From NCBI GenBank assembly GCA_900552975.1, contig UWSL01000082.1, forward strand, positions 1 through 6,780: a stretch of DNA of 6,780 nt. Direction: 5' to 3'. Made by a program: the position numbers and the translations under genes. A model generated the notes under the pieces. That model was not told the origin of the DNA. It was given only the letters and a program-made list of their open reading frames with translations, and did no database searches. This document shows, piece after piece, positions 1 through 4,811 of the stretch; the first letter of the stretch is position 1, and each line of letters opens with the position of its first letter. The DNA is from an uncultured Mycoplasmatota bacterium (GTDB lineage: Bacteria > Bacillota_I > Bacilli_A > RF39 > UBA660).

Positions 1-60
<60 letters not shown>

Positions 61-71
61 TTTATTTTAAT

Positions 72-147
72 GGCCCGTTGGTGAAGCGGTCAACACATAT
101 GCCTTTCACGCATACATTCATGGGTTCAAATCCCGTACGGGTCACCA
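72..147 (+). tRNA. tRNA-Glu (anticodon TTC)
   Basis: A complete cloverleaf can be folded. The acceptor stem is GGCCCGT/ACGGGTC (72-78 with 137-143, one G.T pair). The short D-stem is GTG/CAC (81-83 with 94-96), and the anticodon stem is TATGC/GCATA (98-102 with 110-114) with loop CTTTCAC and anticodon TTC at 105-107. The variable loop has five bases, the T-stem is ATGGG/CCCGT with loop TTCAAAT, the discriminator is A144 and CCA is encoded at 145-147. The acceptor, D-loop and T-arm closely resemble the Bacillus-type tRNA-Glu as I recall it. The anticodon stem is unusually AT-rich, but each change is compensated, so the gene looks functional. The product supplies Glu-tRNA for translation and, in organisms that have the C5 pathway, for tetrapyrrole synthesis. 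Confidence 0.97.
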
Positions 148-158
148 TTTAGTTAATT

Positions 159-187
159 AATCTCTTTAGAAATAAAGAGATTTTTTA
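159..187 (+). terminator. Rho-independent terminator of the tRNA operon
   Basis: A perfect 10-bp stem AATCTCTTTA/TAAAGAGATT (159-168 with 173-182) with a GAAA tetraloop runs into a T tract that starts at 181. It lies 11 bases after the tRNA-Glu CCA end, in the right orientation to end the plus-strand tRNA transcript before the convergent minus-strand gene. Confidence 0.92.
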
Positions 188-205
188 TTTGCTAAAATTT
201 ATTCC

Positions 206-240
206 ATAATAAAAGAAGAGTAATTCACTACTACTCTTCT
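206..240 (-). terminator. Rho-independent terminator of the 242-1348 membrane protein gene
   Basis: The inverted repeat AGAAGAGTA/TACTCTTCT (214-222 with 232-240) encloses a 9-base loop. Read on the minus strand, it begins one base after the TAA stop of the membrane protein gene and is followed by TTTTATTAT. Together with the hairpin at 159-187 it forms a back-to-back terminator pair between convergent transcription units. Confidence 0.8.
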
Positions 241-241
241 A

Positions 242-1348
242 TTAAAAATATGTTCCTATCAAATTCATTATTTCATTAAAATCATTAGCAAAAAATAATA
301 CAATTACTAAAATCAATAAAATTAAAACAATTGATATCGAAAATACATTATAAAATATTTTTTCATTAGCATCTTTAAAAGGAACAACTTCACTTATAGT
401 TGTATAAAAACTCAGTGAAGCAAAAACTAACGAAATTAAAACTAACAAAAAACCAATATAATAACTAATAATTATCCCAACCGGATACAAAACAGCTACC
501 GTAAATAAAAATGGAAACAAAGCCAAATTACTTACCATAATATAAGTTCCTAAATAAACACCTTTATTTTTCATAAAAGATAAAATATAGTAAACAGCCG
601 ATACTACCAAAATTAAAATACAAGAAATAGATAAAGCTCCAACTATTATTGATAAATAATCTTGCTGCCATATATTAGTAAAATCAACAACTGTTGTATA
701 AGACCCTGTATTTAAATCATACATTTTTTTAAAACCACCAGTTAAAACATGTATTCCTAATGATAACAAAATGATTAATACAGTTATATAAGCTGTAATT
801 TTAACAGCTTTTTTTGTATCTTTATATTTTTTGACAGCTTCCACAACCGAAGTTCCTGGTTTAAAAAAAGCTTTAATTAACATTCCTATAACAATAAATA
901 AGTTTACTTTAGCATCAACAACAACTTCTTCTTGCGAAACATATACTGGATTTTTTATTGCTTCTTCTTTTATTGCTTTTTCTGGTGTTAAAAAAGCATT
1001 ATTAAGTTCATCATCATTATTTTCTTGTTCAATTTCTTTGGGTACTTTCTCTTCCTCCTTTTTTGTCTCTGTAACACTTACAAAATCTGGTCCCTCATCT
1101 TTTTTTTGCTTTGCCAATAAATCATCATATGAAGGAGCACTTGAATAATTATTTTCTACTACTTCATTTACATTTTCATCTTCATATTCATTATTTTCTT
1201 GATATACTTCTTCATCTTCAACTTGGGGATCAAATGAGGAATCATATCCCATTCCACTCGTAAAGATAGAAGCATCATAATTATCTACTGATTTATTTAT
1301 TTTTTCATGTTTTTTCTTTGGTCGTTCTTCAAAAAATTTATTTGCCAT
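242..1348 (-). CDS. Multi-spanning membrane protein with acidic N-terminal tail, possibly Yip1-like
   Basis: This encodes a 368-residue integral membrane protein that I do not recognise with certainty. Residues 1-145 are hydrophilic, very rich in Glu, Asp, Asn and Lys, and probably disordered. A hydrophobic segment lies at about 148-163 and is followed by a conserved-looking F-F-K-P-G turn at 161-165. Five further membrane spans are likely at about 183-203, 231-257, 264-290, 291-318 and 331-354. A cytosolic tail, a short helix ending in 'F..P' and a five-span bundle resemble bacterial Yip1-domain (PF04893) proteins, but that is pattern resemblance only; no catalytic or transport motif is visible. 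Membrane insertion is well supported, the function is not. The ATG at 1348 is supported by an AGGGAG site 8 bases upstream. The gene stands alone, with terminators on both sides. Confidence 0.85.
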   Translation of the reverse strand: MANKFFEERPKKKHEKINKSVDNYDASIFTSGMGYDSSFDPQVEDEEVYQENNEYEDENVNEVVENNYSSAPSYDDLLAKQKKDEGPDFVSVTETKKEEEKVPKEIEQENNDDELNNAFLTPEKAIKEEAIKNPVYVSQEEVVVDAKVNLFIVIGMLIKAFFKPGTSVVEAVKKYKDTKKAVKITAYITVLIILLSLGIHVLTGGFKKMYDLNTGSYTTVVDFTNIWQQDYLSIIVGALSISCILILVVSAVYYILSFMKNKGVYLGTYIMVSNLALFPFLFTVAVLYPVGIIISYYIGFLLVLISLVFASLSFYTTISEVVPFKDANEKIFYNVFSISIVLILLILVIVLFFANDFNEIMNLIGTYF

Positions 1349-1356
1349 ATAACATA

Positions 1357-1378
1357 CTCCCTACTATACTTTATTATA
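1357..1378 (-). promoter_or_regulatory. Ribosome binding site and putative -10 box of the 242-1348 gene
   Basis: On the minus strand a perfect TATAAT (1373-1378) lies 10 bases upstream of AGGGAG (1357-1362), which is 8 bases from the ATG. There is no good -35 hexamer at 16-18 bases (the best is TTTAAT at 1396-1401), and no TGn extension. The promoter call is therefore weak and the ribosome binding site call is strong. The implied leader is very short. The site lies just downstream of the terminator of the ABC permease gene, as expected for a new transcription unit. Confidence 0.5.
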
Positions 1379-1415
1379 ACTTATTAAAAAAACAAATTAA
1401 AGTCTAAATATTTTC

Positions 1416-1457
1416 ATAAAAAAATAATACTTTGGCTTAACCAAAATATTATTTTTT
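1416..1457 (-). terminator. Rho-independent terminator of the ABC transporter operon, near-symmetric
   Basis: A 17-position stem (1419-1435 with 1441-1457) has one mismatch (C1430.A1446) and a 5-base loop. Its core is TTTGG/CCAAA, flanked by A/T arms that end in runs of 6 or more A or T on both sides. On the minus strand it begins four bases after the permease stop codon and ends in seven T (1418-1424). It could stop transcription from either side, although no plus-strand transcript is expected here. Confidence 0.88.
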
Positions 1458-1461
1458 AATT

Positions 1462-2922
1462 TTATTGATTAGTTATATTTTTTCTTTTAAATAAAACAAG
1501 TGCTAAAACAAATAAAATCACAATCGTTACAATATCTACTATCAACGCTAATTTGAAATTACAATACTTAAAAGTAGGCAAACCACCAAATAAATAGGCA
1601 CTTAAATCCCAGTTCATCATTGGTAAAAATTTTAATGCAGCCACATTAGTCACTGAAGCAAATCCTGAGACAATATTACCAAAGAAATATGTAACAAAAG
1701 CCACAATAAATGCCACGACTGACGAACCAATCGTACTGCCTATCAAAAAGGCTACGCTTAGTAAAATAACATAAAAAGGTAATAAAGCTAAAATATAAAG
1801 ACCTATATATTTCCAAGCACTTATTAAAACAACTTTACTTAAGTTATAATCATACATTACTATTGGTAAAGATAATTCTTTATAGCCGGTAATAAAGCCA
1901 TATATAATAACTTCGCTTAATATATAAAATAATAAGAACATAATTGATACTAATAAAGCTGTTATAAACTTACTAAATAGAATTTGACTTCTTGTATAAG
2001 GTCGTAATAAAAGTTGTTTTATCGTTCCTTTACTATACTCATCAGCCATAATACTACCAGCTATCATAATTACAGCAATAATAACTAAGAATATTGGTGT
2101 AGTCACACTTGAATTAAGCATTTCTATCAAAGATATATCTTTATCATTTCCATACATTTTATTATCTAATTTATATTTAGCTTCCTTATATTCTTTTTCA
2201 ACATTTCTTTTTTCTTCTAACAATGCACGATTCTTATAAGTACTTTCATCTTCATTATAATCTAAATAAACAATTGCTTGATTTACATAAGTCGAAACCA
2301 ATTGTGCTTTTTTAGAAGTATTAGGTTCAATATTATCATTCAAAGAATAATTTATCCCTGCAATACGATACTCTAATATTTTAATCTCTTTTGTTACTTC
2401 ATCTTTTTCTTCCCCATTAACTAATGATTTAAATGTACTTTCTAATTCTTGCTTACTTTTTTCATATTCGTTTTTTTCACTTTTTAATACATCCTGCCAA
2501 CTATTATTTTTAACATATTTCAATTCTTCATCATAACTTTTTTGACATTCATTATATTTTTTATCATTTTTATATAAATATTTATTTTCATTCATACAAG
2601 TAATATAAGAACCAACCTTATCAACTAAGTAAACGTATTCCCAAGAATTTTGGCCTTTCTTAAACTCTTTAGCTAACTGCGACAAATCATAATAGTATTT
2701 ATCATCTAAAAGAACTTGTATTTCACTATAATCAGTCACTTCCCCTTTTAATAAAGGTTCTACTATTTTACTATAATATTCCTCATCAGAATAAATAAAA
2801 TTTTCATTTATTTTAGTAATAAAAGTCTCAAAACCGATTAATAAAATTGTTAAAAATATTAAAATATAGATTGCTTTTTTATGAAATAATTTAACAAATT
2901 CATTTTTTATTAATTTAATCAA
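1462..2922 (-). CDS. ABC-2 type transporter permease with large extracytoplasmic domain
   Basis: This 486-residue membrane subunit pairs with the ATPase encoded just upstream. The order is a positively charged start (MIKLIKNEF), span 1 at about 17-37, a 230-residue hydrophilic segment (38-268) rich in Lys, Glu and Tyr with likely coiled coils near 145-170 and 230-255, then spans at about 274-293, 319-343, 368-395, 398-420 and 455-478. After span 2 comes the typical ABC-2 coupling stretch E-Y-S-K-G-T, ...R-P-Y-T-R-S-Q (295-313), where the ATPase would dock. The layout matches BcrB/NatB-like single permeases of bacitracin, lantibiotic or Na+ exporters; the substrate cannot be read from the sequence. 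The start is TTG at 2922. It is preferred because a perfect AGGAGG sits 8 bases upstream and no in-frame ATG lies nearby. The 8-base overlap with the ATPase gene suggests coupled translation. Cysteines at 109 and 126 lie in the external domain. Confidence 0.92.
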   Translation of the reverse strand: MIKLIKNEFVKLFHKKAIYILIFLTILLIGFETFITKINENFIYSDEEYYSKIVEPLLKGEVTDYSEIQVLLDDKYYYDLSQLAKEFKKGQNSWEYVYLVDKVGSYITCMNENKYLYKNDKKYNECQKSYDEELKYVKNNSWQDVLKSEKNEYEKSKQELESTFKSLVNGEEKDEVTKEIKILEYRIAGINYSLNDNIEPNTSKKAQLVSTYVNQAIVYLDYNEDESTYKNRALLEEKRNVEKEYKEAKYKLDNKMYGNDKDISLIEMLNSSVTTPIFLVIIAVIMIAGSIMADEYSKGTIKQLLLRPYTRSQILFSKFITALLVSIMFLLFYILSEVIIYGFITGYKELSLPIVMYDYNLSKVVLISAWKYIGLYILALLPFYVILLSVAFLIGSTIGSSVVAFIVAFVTYFFGNIVSGFASVTNVAALKFLPMMNWDLSAYLFGGLPTFKYCNFKLALIVDIVTIVILFVLALVLFKRKNITNQ

Positions 2923-3811
2923 TGATATTACCTCCTGTCTCTTTTAAGAAAGCCTCTTCTAATGATGCTTCTACTAATTTAACTTGATAAATATCAATAT
3001 CTTTTTTCACAATTTCTTTTACTAATTCTGCTATTTCCTTTTTATTTCTTTTTACATGAAGGGTATTATCATCAATGATTTCATCATCTTTTTGTAAAAG
3101 ACTTTTCAATCCTCTAATTTTACTTACTTCAATTTCATAATAAGATTTACTATCTTTTTTCAAATCAGCCATTTTATTTTCAGAAATAACTGTCCCATTT
3201 TTAATAATACAAACATTTGTACAGAAATTTTCCAATTCTGCTAAATTATGGCTTGATATTAAAATTGCTACTCCTTCTTGCGCTAGTTTTTTAACCAAAT
3301 CTCTTAATTCTTTAATTCCTTCTGGATCCAAACCATTTGTTGGTTCATCTAAAATAAGTAAATTAGGAGCAGCTAATAACGCTGATGCTATTCCTAAACG
3401 TTGACGCATTCCTAAACTATACTTACTTACCTTATCATCAATGCGATTTTCAAGACCAACTAACTTAATAATTTCCTTTATTCTATCTTTAGTTATATCT
3501 TTATACAAAGAAGCAATTAATTCTAAATTTTTACGTCCTGTTAAATATAGATAAGCATCAGGATTTTCTACAATTGCTCCTACTTTTTCAATTGCTTTAA
3601 CAAAATCTTTTTTAACATCATATCCATTAATAATAACTTCGCCCGAATCAATTAACTGTAATCCTAAAATTAACTTAATCGTTGTCGTCTTTCCGGCCCC
3701 ATTAGGTCCAATAAAACCTAATATTTCACCAGCATCAATTTTAAAAGAAACATCATTTAAGACTTTTTTACGCCCATACGATTTATTTAAATTTTTTACT
3801 TCTAAAACCAC
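2915..3811 (-). CDS. ABC transporter ATP-binding protein (BcrA/NatA-like, E-loop variant)
   Basis: This 298-residue cytosolic ATPase would power the permease encoded next. Motifs in order are Walker A GPNGAGKT at 35-42, V-G-A-I-V-E-N-P at 77-84 where other ABC ATPases have the Q-loop glutamine, signature YSLGMRQR at 131-138, Walker B LLILDEP at 151-157, D-loop NGLD at 159-162 and H-loop SSHN at 186-189 with His188. All catalytic residues are present. Residues 220-290 form the C-terminal extension usual in BcrA/NatA-type exporters, ending in a V-K-L-V-E-A-S-L-E-E-A-F motif at 277-288. Glu82 in place of Gln is the E-loop known from lantibiotic-immunity ATPases (LanF type), and a variant shared with many BcrA-like proteins. 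The start is GTG at 3811: an in-frame stop lies three codons upstream and an AAGGTGAT site sits at proper distance. No sensor kinase or regulator gene is adjacent. Confidence 0.96.
   Translation of the reverse strand: MVLEVKNLNKSYGRKKVLNDVSFKIDAGEILGFIGPNGAGKTTTIKLILGLQLIDSGEVIINGYDVKKDFVKAIEKVGAIVENPDAYLYLTGRKNLELIASLYKDITKDRIKEIIKLVGLENRIDDKVSKYSLGMRQRLGIASALLAAPNLLILDEPTNGLDPEGIKELRDLVKKLAQEGVAILISSHNLAELENFCTNVCIIKNGTVISENKMADLKKDSKSYYEIEVSKIRGLKSLLQKDDEIIDDNTLHVKRNKKEIAELVKEIVKKDIDIYQVKLVEASLEEAFLKETGGNIID
2931..2936 (-). promoter_or_regulatory. Ribosome binding site of the ABC permease, inside the ATPase gene
   Basis: A perfect AGGAGG on the minus strand lies 8 bases before the TTG start at 2922. 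It falls within the ATPase codons for Thr-Gly-Gly near its C-terminus. It decides the non-ATG start and suggests that permease translation is coupled to termination of the ATPase. Confidence 0.9.
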
Positions 3812-3816
3812 TATAC

Positions 3817-3843
3817 ATCACCTTTCTAATACTTTTCATTATA
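3817..3843 (-). promoter_or_regulatory. Ribosome binding site and likely -10 box of the ABC operon
   Basis: On the minus strand a perfect TATAAT (3838-3843) precedes AAGGTGAT (3817-3824), which in turn leads to the GTG start at 3811. There is no good -35 hexamer; the sequence 17 bases upstream is TATCAT (3861-3866). The operon therefore probably has its own promoter, which may be weak or activator-dependent. The terminator of the preceding gene ends about 35 bases upstream of the -10 box. Confidence 0.55.
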
Positions 3844-3871
3844 AAGCAAAAAGCAATTAAATGATAGTATT
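3828..3871. repeat. Imperfect inverted repeat around the ABC operon promoter
   Basis: AATACT-TTT-CATT (3828-3840) is mirrored by AATG-AT-AGTATT (3860-3871). The outer six bases and inner four bases of each arm are complementary, with unequal centres of 3 and 2 bases. The arms cover the -10 box and the expected -35 position, so it could be an operator, but such repeats also arise by chance in AT-rich DNA. Confidence 0.3.
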
Positions 3872-3877
3872 TTCCCT

Positions 3878-3905
3878 AATAAAAAGCCCACTTTAAAAGT
3901 AGGCT
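3878..3905 (-). terminator. Rho-independent terminator of the 3916-4734 gene
   Basis: On the minus strand AGCCTACTT/AAGTGGGCT (3885-3905, 9 bp with one G.T and a 3-base loop) is followed by TTTTTATTA. It begins ten bases after the TAA stop of the unknown gene and separates it from the ABC operon. Confidence 0.92.
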
Positions 3906-3915
3906 TCTATTTTAA

Positions 3916-4734
3916 TTAAACATTACTTCTTAACTTATCATAATCTCTAAACAAATCATCAACTGTATAAACAATCTTTTCTGAAGAAACAGTTGCCACA
4001 AAAGAAGAATTATAAAAACTATTCTCATCTCTCTTTTGTTTTACAATGTCACGATAATTTTCAATAAAATTAATATTATAATCAAACTTACCATATTTAT
4101 TATAATATTCTTCATTATGTTTAAGTAAACAATAACATACATACAAATATAATTTATCAACATCAAAACATTTAATAAAACGATCTAAATTTATTGATTT
4201 ATCAAATAAATCAATAACTGCATTATACCCAGTAAGTAACTTTGTATATTGCTTTTTACACATAACAATAAACTCTTCAAATTCCATATCAACATTTGAA
4301 TTAACATATTCATTTTTTAATTCTTCATAATATGGCGATTCACTACCTTTACTACAAACATCACGATATTGATCCTTTTTATCTCTGATTGCTTTTTTAA
4401 TATCCTTAAAGGCATCTTCTCCATTAGCATCAATAATTTCATCTATATTGCCTACTAAATTACGTAAAAAAGCTCTTTTAGAAAAATATAAGCATCTAGT
4501 ATTTCCAACAATTTTTGAACAAATTCTAATATTAAAAGATTTTACAATATCATCATCTTTGAATATTACATTAAGTGGCATATAATAATATCTCTCTAAA
4601 AATTCTTCATATTTGTTCTTACCATTTTTTACTAAAGCAATATCTTTTAACCCATTACCTAATTCCCATTCACCATAATAAACTACTAATGGTTTAAATA
4701 ATAATTTTAAATTTGGTATTAATATATCATTCAT
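3916..4734 (-). CDS. Hypothetical soluble protein, 272 residues
   Basis: I do not recognise this protein. It is hydrophilic, rich in Lys, Asp, Glu, Tyr and Asn, with no signal peptide and no convincing membrane span, so it is probably cytosolic. The composition suggests mostly helical structure in the middle and C-terminal parts (about 85-235), with a more strand-like N-terminus (about 1-80). Cysteines at 72, 81, 127, 159, 189, 200 and 202 are scattered and do not form a clear zinc-binding pattern. No nucleotide-binding, nuclease, helix-turn-helix or toxin motif is evident. The longer reading frame opens with GTG at 4746, but that codon lies inside the AGGTGG ribosome binding site; the ATG at 4734 is 8 bases from that site and is the better start, giving MNDILIPNLK. 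A consensus-like promoter lies just upstream and a strong terminator just downstream, so it is a real, probably monocistronic gene. Confidence 0.8.
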   Translation of the reverse strand: MNDILIPNLKLLFKPLVVYYGEWELGNGLKDIALVKNGKNKYEEFLERYYYMPLNVIFKDDDIVKSFNIRICSKIVGNTRCLYFSKRAFLRNLVGNIDEIIDANGEDAFKDIKKAIRDKKDQYRDVCSKGSESPYYEELKNEYVNSNVDMEFEEFIVMCKKQYTKLLTGYNAVIDLFDKSINLDRFIKCFDVDKLYLYVCYCLLKHNEEYYNKYGKFDYNINFIENYRDIVKQKRDENSFYNSSFVATVSSEKIVYTVDDLFRDYDKLRSNV

Positions 4735-4742
4735 ATAACCAA

Positions 4743-4748
4743 CCACCT
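4743..4748 (-). promoter_or_regulatory. Ribosome binding site that sets the start of the unknown gene
   Basis: AGGTGG on the minus strand lies 8 bases upstream of the ATG at 4734. The upstream in-frame GTG (4746-4744) is part of this site itself and has no other ribosome binding site before it, so the longer 276-residue reading is unlikely. Confidence 0.8.
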
Positions 4749-4759
4749 ATTCTTAGATA

Positions 4760-4787
4760 ATTATACTATAATTTATAAAAATATCAA
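4760..4787 (-). promoter_or_regulatory. Sigma-A type promoter of the unknown gene
   Basis: On the minus strand TTGATA (4782-4787, five of six matches to TTGACA) and a perfect TATAAT (4760-4765) are separated by 16 bases. Transcription would start near 4753 and give a leader of about 20 bases carrying the AGGTGG site. This is the best promoter visible in the window. Confidence 0.7.
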
Positions 4788-4811
4788 ACTGAAAATTAGT
4801 ATTAATTTATC

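Noticed and set aside
831..1148. Plus-strand open frame of 105 codons, Ser/Thr-rich
   Set aside because: It is antisense to the acidic tail of the membrane protein gene, has no ribosome binding site, and its Ser/Thr/Phe-rich composition is what Glu/Lys codons read backwards produce.
3916..4746. GTG start at 4746 for the unknown protein
   Set aside because: The GTG is part of the AGGTGG ribosome binding site of the ATG at 4734 and has no upstream site of its own.
4793..4808. AAATTA/TAATTT hairpin downstream of the sulfotransferase as a terminator
   Set aside because: The stem is only six A/T pairs and no T tract follows, so it would not terminate efficiently and is easily expected by chance in AT-rich DNA.
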